A stretch of 31,842 nt of DNA from DAOTWY01 sp003696565 (GTDB lineage: Bacteria > Chloroflexota > Anaerolineae > Aggregatilineales > Phototrophicaceae), in the NCBI GenBank assembly GCA_034435635.1, contig DAOTWY010000118.1, positions 1 to 31,842 of the forward strand. Direction: 5' to 3'. The notes beneath the pieces were generated by a model. That model made no database searches. It was not told where the DNA came from and was given only the letters and a program-made list of their open reading frames with translations. Each line of letters opens with the position of its first letter. Position 1 is the stretch's first letter. Shown piece by piece: positions 13,828 to 22,344 of this stretch. Both the position numbers and the translations under genes were made by a program.

Positions 13828-14682
13828 ATGAGTGATTCAAAACAATATACAACGGAGTGGTCTTTCTCGTTTGAGGCGTTGAATAAAACCATCAGCGATC
13901 TGGTCGATTCATTAAATATCCGTGATGAAGATGTAAAAATCGCGAGTTTTAGTGAACCCAAGTCCGGCGTACATAAAGCGCATGTCAACCTCAAACTGTC
14001 TTTAGGGGAGGTGAGTATTCAACCCTTAACAGCTTCGCATAATCTGATTGAAGCCGATGTGACTTATATGGGAGAGATGCTGTTTGAGGTAGAAGGTGAG
14101 GCGGAAAAAGTGGTGACCTTGCGCCAAAAGATCAGCGGCGTTGGGGAAAAGATCAAGCAGACTGTTGGCTTGTTTAACCGCCGTGAAGATTTACGCTGGG
14201 ATGTTCGGCTTTCACCGGATGTGCCGATGTCCATCAGCCTAGAAGGGGGTGTGGGACCAACCCATGCGAACTTACTCGGCATACAACTTGCGCGCTTAGA
14301 AGTAGATGGCGGCGTGGGAGAAACAACCGTTATTTTGCCACAATCTTATGAAGCGTATAGTGTAGTGGTGAATGGTGGTGTTGGTTCCATGAAGCTTGTT
14401 GTGCCAGAAGATACCAATGTCAGCATCGCCGTCCGGGGCGGTGTTGGGGCAATCTCTGTACAAATTCCACGCCATGCCGCTGCTACTGTTGCAGCACATG
14501 GTGGGTTAGGCAAAATCACTATGCCCAAGCATCTTAACCGGATTCATAAAGATAACGATTTTATCTCTCGGGGTGGTGTTTGGGAAACAGAACGCTATAC
14601 AGATGCGGAATACCAGATTGCCATTAACTTTGATGGCGGGTTAGGCAGTTTCCGCATAACAATACCCGAGGACGTAGAATAG
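13828..14682 (+). CDS. DUF4097/toast-rack-like beta-repeat protein
   Basis: The start at 13828 is chosen because GGAGG lies six bases before it. An earlier in-frame ATG at 13777 lacks such a site. The 284-residue protein has no signal peptide or membrane helix. From residue 138 it consists of six short repeats, each a G-G-V-G or G-G-L-G turn (140, 161, 183, 204, 225, 270) followed by a hydrophobic beta strand, usually ending I-P or L-P. This is the pattern of stacked beta-strand folds of the DUF4097 and LiaF type. The N-terminal 130 residues resemble the domain that precedes such repeats. The family includes envelope-stress proteins, but the function here is unknown. It converges on the NIF3-like gene with a gap of only two bases. 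Confidence 0.8.
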   Translation: MSDSKQYTTEWSFSFEALNKTISDLVDSLNIRDEDVKIASFSEPKSGVHKAHVNLKLSLGEVSIQPLTASHNLIEADVTYMGEMLFEVEGEAEKVVTLRQKISGVGEKIKQTVGLFNRREDLRWDVRLSPDVPMSISLEGGVGPTHANLLGIQLARLEVDGGVGETTVILPQSYEAYSVVVNGGVGSMKLVVPEDTNVSIAVRGGVGAISVQIPRHAAATVAAHGGLGKITMPKHLNRIHKDNDFISRGGVWETERYTDAEYQIAINFDGGLGSFRITIPEDVE

Positions 14683-14684
14683 GC

Positions 14685-15011
14685 TTAAAGGGTATTTATA
14701 TCTAACAACGGAATGACATAAATCACGGGCTGTTCGTAGGGATGAGCAGCCCGAATTGCTTCTACAACGGCTTTTGCCTGGGTGCGGTCACAAAATGTTT
14801 CAATGCGCCACTCCGGTTCCGCGTTGATTTTTCCTACATCACCGAGGTGTGGCTTGGCAGAATCACCAGGCTTAAAACGCCCAATACCGGCGTTTGTAAA
14901 AGCACAATGGGTATAATGCCCAATGATTCCCCCGCCGGCACTAGAAATAGCATCTAACACTGGCTCTAGGGAATCCTCTGGCACGGTTGTAACAATATAA
15001 ACCTGTGACAT
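14685..15011 (-). CDS. NIF3/YqfO-type PII/CutA-like domain protein
   Basis: The start is the ATG at 15011 with AAGGA just upstream. An in-frame TTG four codons earlier is less likely. The 108-residue protein is a single alpha/beta domain. It has V-Y-I-V-T-T-V-P near the start, A-G-G-G-I-I-G-H-Y-T-H-C-A-F in the middle, F-K-P-G-D-S-A-K-P, and the late A-H-P-Y-E-Q-P-V-I-Y-V-I-P. These fit the CutA/PII-like insert domain of bacterial NIF3-family proteins occurring alone. Stand-alone members are often listed as structural proteins of unknown role. It lies 18 bases behind the NB-ARC-TPR gene on the same strand and is probably co-transcribed with it. Confidence 0.82.
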   Translation of the reverse strand: MSQVYIVTTVPEDSLEPVLDAISSAGGGIIGHYTHCAFTNAGIGRFKPGDSAKPHLGDVGKINAEPEWRIETFCDRTQAKAVVEAIRAAHPYEQPVIYVIPLLDINTL

Positions 15012-15029
15012 ATCATCCTTCAAGGTCGC

Positions 15030-17459
15030 TTAAGCTTCTAAAAGTCGATAAGCATTTTCAGCATAACGCTGTGCTGAGCCGTTCATCGGGGCGAATTTCG
15101 TCCCAGATTGTTGTGCTAGCTCTTTTTCATTTTCAATATGTTCTTTTAGTTGCTTTAAGTCTTTGTCGTTTGGTTCATAAGTCAGTGCGTCATCAATTAG
15201 TGCTTCTGCGATCAATAGATATTTGCGGCTTTTTAAGAGCAGCCGTGCCAGGTCAACAACCGTGCTGACGATATTTTCTTTATCGTCTGCTTCATATGCC
15301 AAGTGCAATGCCTGACGATAGCGTAGCACTGCCTCACCTAATTGATTGGCTTGTACGGCTGCATAAGCCAAACTACTGAGTTGTACGGCTTCCTCTTCTT
15401 TGTCACCTACCTCACGCGCTAAGTGCACCGCTGATGTATGAAAACTAACGGCTTCTGCCCAGCGGTCAAGTTCCCCATGTGCACTGCCTAAGCCGCCCTT
15501 GACCTTGCCTTCATAGGCGCGTTTGCCTTGTGCCTTAAACAGCTCTAAGGCTTGTTCTAAGGTTTCTATGGCGGTTTCTGGGTCACCATCATCAAGTTGA
15601 GCATAGCCTAGTTTGTATAGGGCGATGGCTTCATGTTGCTTATCATCTGTTTGGCGGGCGGTGGCTAAGGCACGGCTGAACGCAGCTTTGGATTGATCCG
15701 TCTCGCCTAGTTGCTCGTGGGCTTCTCCCAATGTAATCAACAGTTGTAACCGCGTCACATCATCGCCTAGGTCTTCTGCCAATTTTACCCCGCGTGAGGC
15801 ATACATTTGCGCGGCTTGGGCATTGCGGGTTTTGACCATCAACGCCGAAAGCATATCTAAAGTTTCTAATGTGCCTTCTTCATCATCTAACGACTCATAA
15901 ATATTCAAGACTTCGGTATATGTGGCAATTGCTTCATTTTCCATGCCATCTGCCACTTGTTGCTTTCCGATTGCCTTTAGCACATTAATTTGACCGGTAA
16001 TATCCCCAGCCTGTTTAACTTGTATTAAAATCGAACGCAGCTCACTGGTAGATTTGTGATCGAGATCGGTTGTATCTGGCATGAGCATATCTTCGGGAGA
16101 AAGCTCATCATCTTCTACAACTTCTAGCGCGTCTTCGTCAACTTCATACTCATCAGAATCATCAAGCAGTTCATCTTCTGGGAAGTCGTTATCCTCACCA
16201 GATTCATCATCTTGACTTAAGGATGGGGGTGTCGTCTCTTGGGGATAAGCTGGGAAAGGTGTAGCAGATCCACTCCCCATTGCCCGCAGTTGAAGCTGTT
16301 CATACAAATAGCCACGTTCACGCACGAAATCCTTATCTAATGCGCTGGCTAGGTCGGCTGCTAGTTGACGGTCACCACGATCACTAGCCCACTGTGCTGC
16401 CGCCATAAATAATGCCATTTCCCGCGCTAGCACATCAAAATTTTGAGCATGTTGCTGGATAAACGGCACCAGCGAATTGCGGATTTTTTGTTGTAATCCA
16501 TCCAGTTTATTGGCATTTTTAAGTGTGGATTGCGCAAAGGCATACGTGATCTGATGTAACCGGAAAAGCCTATCCCCCACACGCTCTACCAAGTTTAATT
16601 GAGTGAGAAGATTCATCGCCTGTTCAACAGAATGGAGCGGGGCACCGCTGACCATACTCAATAAATCAGCAGAAGCCATGCCATTAAACGAAGCTCCCAT
16701 CATCAATAACAGCCCTTGTAATGCGCCGTTTAAAGCGCGGAAACTGGCGGTTAATCCAACAGCAGGGCTATGCCCCCCTAATGAACTAGCGATTTGTTGA
16801 GTGGTTTTAATGAAATCTGCTGGGGTGGCTTTTGACGCTAACATGGCACGGGCAGCTACCACTACCCCAAACGGCAGTGTATCAACCTGTTTGACGATGC
16901 CATATACATCAATGTCGTGTTCATCTGTTGTGATGCGCGCCTCACGCTTAAATAGGGCAGCGGCTTGCTCAATTTGTAATTTATCTAGCCCGACTAATGC
17001 CCACGCGCCTTCTACGGCACGCTGAGAGATCACAATTGCCGGAATACGATCCACACAACGGGCGATAAACCGTGAGGCAATATCTGGGTTGATTGTTCCA
17101 TCAATAACGACGAGCGGTTTGTTGCTTTTGATGGTGTTTTCTACTGCGCCAATCATCCCTAATGGGGAGTCACTATTCGTAATCTCCTGGATATCATAGG
17201 CGCGCCCCACCCGCACTAGCAGTTCTTCTAGGCTGGGCTGATGCACATTCATCCATAATACGCCACCCGGTTGTTGGACATAAGCACTGGCAAGGGTGGC
17301 AGCTAATGCTGTTTTGCCCGCACCGCTTGGACCGTGCAGTAAAACGGTGTTGCCTTCTTTTAATTGCGCATAAACACTTTGAAGTTCTGCCTCCCGCCCC
17401 ACTAATTTACCCGCCGGTAACATAACGGGCAAGGTTTTCGCATCTTTGGCAATTGACAT
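15030..17459 (-). CDS. NB-ARC STAND ATPase with TPR repeats
   Basis: The ATG at 17459 has GAGGG upstream. A GTG four codons earlier is also in frame. The protein has 809 residues. It opens with L-V-G-R-E-A-E-L, typical of STAND ATPases. Walker A is G-P-S-G-A-G-K-T at 43-50, Walker B is P-L-V-V-I-D-G at 115-121, and a sensor-like A-I-V-I-S-Q-R lies at 141-147. A winged-helix-like region continues to about 310. Residues 415-466 are an Asp/Glu-rich linker. From about 470 to 790 there are tandem TPR repeats, for example A-I-E-T-L-E-Q-A-L-E-L-F. STAND proteins are nucleotide-dependent switches that assemble when the repeat sensor binds a ligand. No effector domain or DNA-binding domain is visible, so the output is unknown. 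Confidence 0.88.
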   Translation of the reverse strand: MSIAKDAKTLPVMLPAGKLVGREAELQSVYAQLKEGNTVLLHGPSGAGKTALAATLASAYVQQPGGVLWMNVHQPSLEELLVRVGRAYDIQEITNSDSPLGMIGAVENTIKSNKPLVVIDGTINPDIASRFIARCVDRIPAIVISQRAVEGAWALVGLDKLQIEQAAALFKREARITTDEHDIDVYGIVKQVDTLPFGVVVAARAMLASKATPADFIKTTQQIASSLGGHSPAVGLTASFRALNGALQGLLLMMGASFNGMASADLLSMVSGAPLHSVEQAMNLLTQLNLVERVGDRLFRLHQITYAFAQSTLKNANKLDGLQQKIRNSLVPFIQQHAQNFDVLAREMALFMAAAQWASDRGDRQLAADLASALDKDFVRERGYLYEQLQLRAMGSGSATPFPAYPQETTPPSLSQDDESGEDNDFPEDELLDDSDEYEVDEDALEVVEDDELSPEDMLMPDTTDLDHKSTSELRSILIQVKQAGDITGQINVLKAIGKQQVADGMENEAIATYTEVLNIYESLDDEEGTLETLDMLSALMVKTRNAQAAQMYASRGVKLAEDLGDDVTRLQLLITLGEAHEQLGETDQSKAAFSRALATARQTDDKQHEAIALYKLGYAQLDDGDPETAIETLEQALELFKAQGKRAYEGKVKGGLGSAHGELDRWAEAVSFHTSAVHLAREVGDKEEEAVQLSSLAYAAVQANQLGEAVLRYRQALHLAYEADDKENIVSTVVDLARLLLKSRKYLLIAEALIDDALTYEPNDKDLKQLKEHIENEKELAQQSGTKFAPMNGSAQRYAENAYRLLEA

Positions 17460-17508
17460 ATTATCCCTCACCGTGCGTTTCGTTCAAAAATCATATCATT
17501 ATAACCGG

Positions 17509-17538
17509 AGTATAACACTCTCTTGCGATTTCCGGCAA
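17509..17538 (-). promoter_or_regulatory. Possible promoter of the NB-ARC-TPR gene
   Basis: On the minus strand TTGCCG (17538-17533), an 18-base spacer and TATACT (17514-17509) form a moderate match. A second -10-like TATAAT lies at 17503-17498. Either would give a leader of about 35-55 bases before the ATG at 17459. Confidence 0.4.
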
Positions 17539-17580
17539 AATATAGGACAAAGGTCTATCATGCGTGTTGTTTTGAGCTGG

Positions 17581-18171
17581 TTATTTTTTACCAGTTTTTT
17601 CTTTTGGGATGCGTTCGGATGGTAATAATGCATCATCATGAATGGCTGTATCTGTCATCTCTAACACTTTCTTGAGCAGTGTATCATAATCGGTATGAGC
17701 GCGATTTGTCAGCGCAATAACAGGTTGGGCACGCTCACCAGCAAAAAAACCAGCGATACGATACTGCATCGGTAAAGAAGGAATCACTAACATTATCCCC
17801 TCTGCGGCACGATATCGCTGTTTGCCTACAGCATATTTGCGTGTAATTTCTTCATCTTTAGACGGCAATAACGGAAAGACCTTAACCGCTTTAATGTCAT
17901 CCCAACCAATATGTTGTGATTTCCAATAAAGCGGGTGCAGTGTAAGCCCTGTATCATCAACTGTGACAGCCGGCGCAATGGCTGTTTGCATCACCAATGG
18001 AAAAATCAGCAACAAGGCGATTCCCCCAACTAAGGCAAAGCCAGTTGGTGCGCCAATCAACACCAAAATCATGCTCCCAATGGCTGCCAATACAATCAAA
18101 ATCGCTGCCAATAGAGTGATGGTCTGCGCTAGACGGTTGATAAATGGTTTTGGGTGTTGATGATGACTCAT
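17581..18171 (-). CDS. Two-helix membrane protein with PH-like domain
   Basis: The start at 18171 overlaps the stop of the upstream gene as ATGA, so the two are coupled. A longer frame would read back through that gene. The 196-residue protein has two membrane helices at about 17-39 and 43-65. The cytoplasmic part follows with V-T-V-D-D-T-G-L-T-L-H-P and H-I-G-W-D-D-I-K-A-V-K-V-F, the pattern of bacterial PH-like domains, where such W-x-D-I segments are common. The tail is charged (Lys-rich). The function is unknown. Pairing with a triple-SH3b exported protein suggests a membrane partner for it. Confidence 0.75.
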   Translation of the reverse strand: MSHHQHPKPFINRLAQTITLLAAILIVLAAIGSMILVLIGAPTGFALVGGIALLLIFPLVMQTAIAPAVTVDDTGLTLHPLYWKSQHIGWDDIKAVKVFPLLPSKDEEITRKYAVGKQRYRAAEGIMLVIPSLPMQYRIAGFFAGERAQPVIALTNRAHTDYDTLLKKVLEMTDTAIHDDALLPSERIPKEKTGKK

Positions 18172-19166
18172 GGTAGATGACGTGACCCCTCCCCAGGGAT
18201 AGGCGGCTGATCCCAAGCGCGGATGTATGGCACCGGTCGCCCGCCTTCTGCTAGCCAGCCTTCTGCTGGAAATGTGGAAAGAATGCGCACTTGCCACCAA
18301 TTCATCCCACCGGAACAGATTGGACCGCCGATGATTTCCAGTGGTACAGCCCCCACCAAAGTATATAAAATATCAGCTGAGTTATTGGGTGCGGCTCGTA
18401 AATTTTTAGGCGGTCCATGGGTATCTACACGCCCTAAATCGCCTATTTGGAACCCAAGCGGTGGATAACATTCAGGTCCTTCCTCAATGAAAAGTGTTTG
18501 CCCACTGGTGCGTTCGGCTTCTGCCATCCAACCGCTGTATAACACGCCGACTACTTCAACTTCCACGCGCCGCCAGTTATATCCGTTGACGCAGACCGGC
18601 TCACTTAATACCAGCGCAGTTGAACCCGCTGGCGCAACCGTTAATACGAGCGCACTGTCATTTGCCTCACGGCGGATGCGGACGTTATACGCTAATTCAA
18701 TTTCATCACCGATGGTTAAATCACGCGGCGTAGGGCACACAATCTCTGCCGATTCATAGTCAATGATAAACGTGAGGGCATTGTTGCGTTCCGCTACCCA
18801 GCCACTTAAGCGTGCGTTTCGTATTCCCCACCAAATATAATTATCCGCACATACTGGACCATCCGTAACTGTAAAATAGTCATTTCGCGGTAAGAGTTCC
18901 ATCAATGGGGCAGAAACAGAGGGCAATGCACGGATTGAAATCCCGCCTCGAACTGTGATCGAATCCCCAATTTCAATTGGCAGAGTCACACCACACCCTG
19001 GTGCGGCGGATGTCGGGACGGGGGTTAGGGGTGGGGTGGCGGTTGCCTCTGGGGTAAAGGATGGCTCTAACGTAGCAACTTGCCGCTCTTGTGGTTGTGA
19101 ATTGCTCATCATTGTCGCTGTTATCATCAGCACAGCAAGCAGCATGACACTGATTGATCGAATCAT
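18168..19166 (-). CDS. Exported protein with three SH3b-like domains
   Basis: The protein has 332 residues. Residues 1-22 form a signal peptide or membrane anchor, followed by a Thr/Pro linker to about residue 55. Three SH3b-like units follow. Each begins with G-D or I-G-D, carries an I-R-A-L-P, V-R-I-R-R-E or L-R-A-A-P strand, a conserved G-P-V-C, E-P-V-C or G-P-I-C turn, and a Y-x-W-W or N-W-W-Q strand ending G-W-x-A-E. The regularly placed cysteines suggest one disulfide per unit. SH3b domains bind peptidoglycan or other wall peptides, and this protein is probably at the outer face. It overlaps the PH-like gene by four bases. Confidence 0.83.
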   Translation of the reverse strand: MIRSISVMLLAVLMITATMMSNSQPQERQVATLEPSFTPEATATPPLTPVPTSAAPGCGVTLPIEIGDSITVRGGISIRALPSVSAPLMELLPRNDYFTVTDGPVCADNYIWWGIRNARLSGWVAERNNALTFIIDYESAEIVCPTPRDLTIGDEIELAYNVRIRREANDSALVLTVAPAGSTALVLSEPVCVNGYNWRRVEVEVVGVLYSGWMAEAERTSGQTLFIEEGPECYPPLGFQIGDLGRVDTHGPPKNLRAAPNNSADILYTLVGAVPLEIIGGPICSGGMNWWQVRILSTFPAEGWLAEGGRPVPYIRAWDQPPIPGEGSRHLP

Positions 19167-19251
19167 GCGTTGATCCTCTATTCATAAATTCTTTGAAAAT
19201 GATAGCCTATCTTAATCAATTTGAAAAATTAGCGAAATTCGTAAATTTTAT

Positions 19252-19280
19252 TTGACTTCATCTTGTGATTGCCTTATACA
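19252..19280 (+). promoter_or_regulatory. Promoter of the receiver-domain gene
   Basis: TTGACT (19252-19257), a 17-base spacer and TATACA (19275-19280) match the sigma-70 consensus in 9 of 12 positions. The start would be near 19287, giving a leader of about 26 bases. Confidence 0.6.
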
Positions 19281-19312
19281 GTAAAATATAGCTCGTAACC
19301 ATGGTGTAATTT

Positions 19313-19657
19313 ATGGATATTCTGATTATTGAAGATGATAAATACCTAAGAGAGGCTTATGATGAAATCCTAACCTTAGAAGGGTATGATGTTCGTTGTG
19401 CTGCTAGTTTAACTGAGGCGCGATGTTTGTCAACCAACTACCATGTTGACTTGGTGATCTCCGATGCAAATCTTGGTGGTGTTGATACATTTGATGACTT
19501 GTGTGATGTATTACATGATCTCAAGCAGCAGGGTGCAAAGATCATGATGATCTCTGGTAGCCCAGAAATACGGACAACTTGCTTGAGTCAAGGATTTACG
19601 TTTTTGCTTAAGCCGTTCTCTCCAACAGAATTACTTCGCATAATTCCCAGGGTATGA
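19313..19657 (+). CDS. Stand-alone response regulator receiver domain
   Basis: The 114-residue protein is a complete CheY-like receiver with no output domain. The acidic pocket is D8-D9, the phosphorylated aspartate is D51 in L-V-I-S-D-A-N, the switch serine is S81 in M-I-S-G-S, and the conserved lysine is K100 in L-L-K-P-F. All catalytic positions are present, so it should be phosphorylated by a histidine kinase. No kinase gene lies in the window. It is followed 47 bases later by the RlmD-like gene on the same strand and may share its transcript. The partner is unknown. Confidence 0.93.
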   Translation: MDILIIEDDKYLREAYDEILTLEGYDVRCAASLTEARCLSTNYHVDLVISDANLGGVDTFDDLCDVLHDLKQQGAKIMMISGSPEIRTTCLSQGFTFLLKPFSPTELLRIIPRV

Positions 19658-19704
19658 TATAAAATTGGCGTATTGCCTTTTTGTTAACCACTGGGAATAA
19701 ACCC

Positions 19705-20934
19705 ATGTCTGATAAATTATTTAAATTAGAACTCTTAACAATGGCGCATGGTGGCTACGCACTTGGGCGGCATCAAAAACGCACGATTTTCGTTCCTTAT
19801 GCTATCCCAGGAGAGATCATAGAAGCGCGAATTGTTGAGGATAAAGGGCGCATCGCCTTCGCGGAAGGCGTACGTCTGTTAGATGCCTCTGCAGACCGCG
19901 TTTATCCACGCTGTTCACATTTTGGTCCACGTCGTTGTGGGCGTTGTCAGTGGCAGCATATTGATTACGCTGCTCAAGTTCTTATCAAACAAGATGTCCT
20001 GGCAGATCAGTTGGCGCGGGTTGGCGGGTTTGAGGATGCCGATGTTCAACCGATTATCCCCTGCCATGTGGAATGGGGTTACAACTATCACATGACCATG
20101 CAGGTTGATGGCGGGCTGGGGTTCCCCGGCGTGGATGGTGGCGTTCTTCAACTGGATGAATGCCACATCCTGCATCCAGATTTATTTGCACTGTATGAAC
20201 GGCTTGACTTGAATACTGAAACAATTAAAGCCGTCAAATTTCAACTAGGTAGCGATGGCAATCATACCTTGATATTTTATGTCGATAATGAGCAAGATGC
20301 CCCTGAACTTACCACCGACTTAAAAACCAGTGTCAACCTTATTTTGCCGGATAATGAGCCGATTAACCTGATTGGACACTCTCATGTACGTTATCAAGTT
20401 GGGGGGAGGTGGTTCCGTGTCACGGCAGGGAGCGATTTCCGCGCCAATGTCGCCCAAATCCCTGCGCTGGTTGATCTTGTCCTCAATTTGGTCAACCCGC
20501 AACCCCAAGATTCTATCTTGGATTTATATGGCGGGGTTGGCGTATTCAGTGCGATGATCGCACCGTATGTTGATTTGGTTACACTGGTAGAAAGTTATCC
20601 TCCAGCTGCCACAGATGCCGAAGAAAACCTAACAGAATTTGAAAACGTTGACATTATTGAAGGGGCAGTTGCGGATGTACTGCCATCACTTCATGAATCG
20701 TATACCGTTGCTCTGCTAGACCCGCCTAGTGCCGGTTTGGATTTAGATGTGATTGACCAGTTAGGAGAAAGCGACATCCCACGCTTGATTTATATCAGCA
20801 GCGACCCAGCAACCCTAGCACGTGATGCCAAACGCCTGGTTAATAAGGGCTATCGCTTGGGGCAAATTCATCCCATTGATTTTAATCCACAGACTTATTT
20901 TATTGATGCGGTTGCCTTGTTCCAGCGTCATTAA
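19705..20934 (+). CDS. RlmD/TrmA-family RNA methyltransferase-like protein without the catalytic Cys
   Basis: The ATG at 19705 gives 409 residues. A TTG eight codons earlier is in frame but unlikely. Residues 1-60 are a TRAM-like RNA-binding domain. C70, C78, C81 and C153 match the [4Fe-4S] ligands of RlmD-type enzymes (C-S-H-F-G then C-G-R-C-Q-W-Q-H-I-D-Y). The SAM-binding motif D-L-Y-G-G-V-G-V-F-S is at 273-282. The family makes 5-methyluridine in rRNA or tRNA through a covalent cysteine in S-C-N/D-P. Here that motif is I-S-S-D-P, with S366 in place of the Cys. Two further sites differ: D-P-P-S instead of D-P-P-R at 339-342, and D-F-R-A-N instead of F-F-Q-V-N near 244-248. Loss or change of activity is likely. 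A paralog may do the standard reaction. Confidence 0.88.
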   Translation: MSDKLFKLELLTMAHGGYALGRHQKRTIFVPYAIPGEIIEARIVEDKGRIAFAEGVRLLDASADRVYPRCSHFGPRRCGRCQWQHIDYAAQVLIKQDVLADQLARVGGFEDADVQPIIPCHVEWGYNYHMTMQVDGGLGFPGVDGGVLQLDECHILHPDLFALYERLDLNTETIKAVKFQLGSDGNHTLIFYVDNEQDAPELTTDLKTSVNLILPDNEPINLIGHSHVRYQVGGRWFRVTAGSDFRANVAQIPALVDLVLNLVNPQPQDSILDLYGGVGVFSAMIAPYVDLVTLVESYPPAATDAEENLTEFENVDIIEGAVADVLPSLHESYTVALLDPPSAGLDLDVIDQLGESDIPRLIYISSDPATLARDAKRLVNKGYRLGQIHPIDFNPQTYFIDAVALFQRH

Positions 20935-21026
20935 CGATTGTGGTGTGTTTTTATTGCTTTAGACAACATGCTAAAATCTCTATAAGTGATATAGGGTCTA
21001 ATTTGATGGAAGAGAACTGAAGGGAT

Positions 21027-22310
21027 ATGACCATTTTGAAGCTCGATGTAATGGGGCAATGGATCGAAAACGAGTGGATTCCATATCGTACCGAGCGCGA
21101 TTTGCAAATCTTGTGGATACCGGATTTTTGTGTGCATGAAATGGTGTTGAGCAGCTATAATCGCGACGCAATTTTGCCCGGTGGCTATACTTTTGTTGGT
21201 GTAGAGCAAATTGAATGCCCTGCCGTCACACGTATCAATAATTATAACTATAGAGGGGAAATCACGCGGCGGACTGGGGCATTTATCTATAAATTTGAGG
21301 CGATGGATATTGATGAGGTGACTGAAATCCTCATTTTATCGTCCTATTTTACTGATGACGGACGTGTCATCTGCTTGGCTTGCGTGCCAGAGACGTTTAT
21401 GATCGCTTGGGCTGCCTTTAGCAAAGAGTGTGAACGTATCTTTAAATCTCTTTCTCCACGGCAGGAAGTGATCATCATTGGTGGGCGGACTCGCGCTTTT
21501 GTTCCCACCGTTGAATGGGATGACATTGTCCTGCCGGAAAGTCTTAAAAATGAATTATTTGAAGATGTGCGCTCATTTTTTACTAAAGGCATAGATGTTT
21601 ATCAACGCCTCAAGCTCAAACCCTTTCGTAAGTTGTTGCTTGCCGGTATACCTGGCACAGGCAAGACCATGCTATGTAACGCCATCGCCAAATGGGCAAT
21701 CGAACAGCAATATCTGGTTATTTATATCTCCAGTGCCGATCAATCCGGTGCGACCTTTAGCAAAATTCAGCAGGCTTTACATATCGCCTCTAATTCCAGC
21801 TTGCCAACTTTGATCTTATTGGAAGAGCTAGATGCCTATTTACATAAGCAAGAAAAGGCATTGGTACTAAACGTCTTAGATGGTTCAGAGTCGCTGGTGA
21901 ATGATTATGGGACATTGTTAATTGCGACAACCAACTACCCAGAAGCCATTGATGAGCGGGTGTTAAAGCGTCCAGGGCGGCTAGATCGTATCTTTATCAT
22001 CCCAGAAATTCGCACACCAAGTGATGCGGAAAAAATGCTACGTCAGTATTTGGGTGAAATGTGGCATGAAGATCACCTCCAAGTGTCTGATATGTTGGTG
22101 GGGTATCCTGGGGCATTTATCCGAGAGGTGGCTGTTTATGCGTTAACACATGTCGCCTATGAAAATTTAGATTATTTGCCGCTGGATTTGCTTTTACGCT
22201 CCTTTGAACGACTTAAAGAACAAGTGAACACACATGATGCATTTGTGTTACAGCAACAAAAAAAGCCCGTGAGCGAGCTTTTTGTCAAAGATGATAATGA
22301 CGAGGAATAA
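21027..22310 (+). CDS. AAA ATPase with unknown N-terminal domain
   Basis: The protein has 427 residues. Residues 1-160 form a domain I do not recognise. The AAA module follows from about 165. Walker A is G-I-P-G-T-G-K-T at 207-214. Walker B is L-I-L-L-E-E at 262-267, with Glu at the usual Asp position and the catalytic Glu kept. Sensor 1 is A-T-T-N-Y-P, and R315 and R318 in K-R-P-G-R-L-D-R are the arginine-finger region. This is the classic AAA family (FtsH, Cdc48, proteasomal type), but no protease or membrane segment is present, so an unfoldase or remodelling role is likely. AAGGG lies just before the ATG. The gene stands alone, 92 bases after the RlmD-like gene. Confidence 0.9.
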   Translation: MTILKLDVMGQWIENEWIPYRTERDLQILWIPDFCVHEMVLSSYNRDAILPGGYTFVGVEQIECPAVTRINNYNYRGEITRRTGAFIYKFEAMDIDEVTEILILSSYFTDDGRVICLACVPETFMIAWAAFSKECERIFKSLSPRQEVIIIGGRTRAFVPTVEWDDIVLPESLKNELFEDVRSFFTKGIDVYQRLKLKPFRKLLLAGIPGTGKTMLCNAIAKWAIEQQYLVIYISSADQSGATFSKIQQALHIASNSSLPTLILLEELDAYLHKQEKALVLNVLDGSESLVNDYGTLLIATTNYPEAIDERVLKRPGRLDRIFIIPEIRTPSDAEKMLRQYLGEMWHEDHLQVSDMLVGYPGAFIREVAVYALTHVAYENLDYLPLDLLLRSFERLKEQVNTHDAFVLQQQKKPVSELFVKDDNDEE

Positions 22311-22315
22311 ACTTA

Positions 22316-22337
22316 GGGGCGCGGGTTTCGCGCTCCC
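22316..22337. terminator. Hairpin between convergent AAA and ferredoxin genes
   Basis: GGGGCGCG and CGCGCTCCC pair around a GGTTT loop with one bulged base. It lies between the AAA stop (22310) and the ferredoxin stop (22345) and can terminate both, though T-runs are weak. Confidence 0.6.
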
Positions 22338-22344
22338 TTAATCG

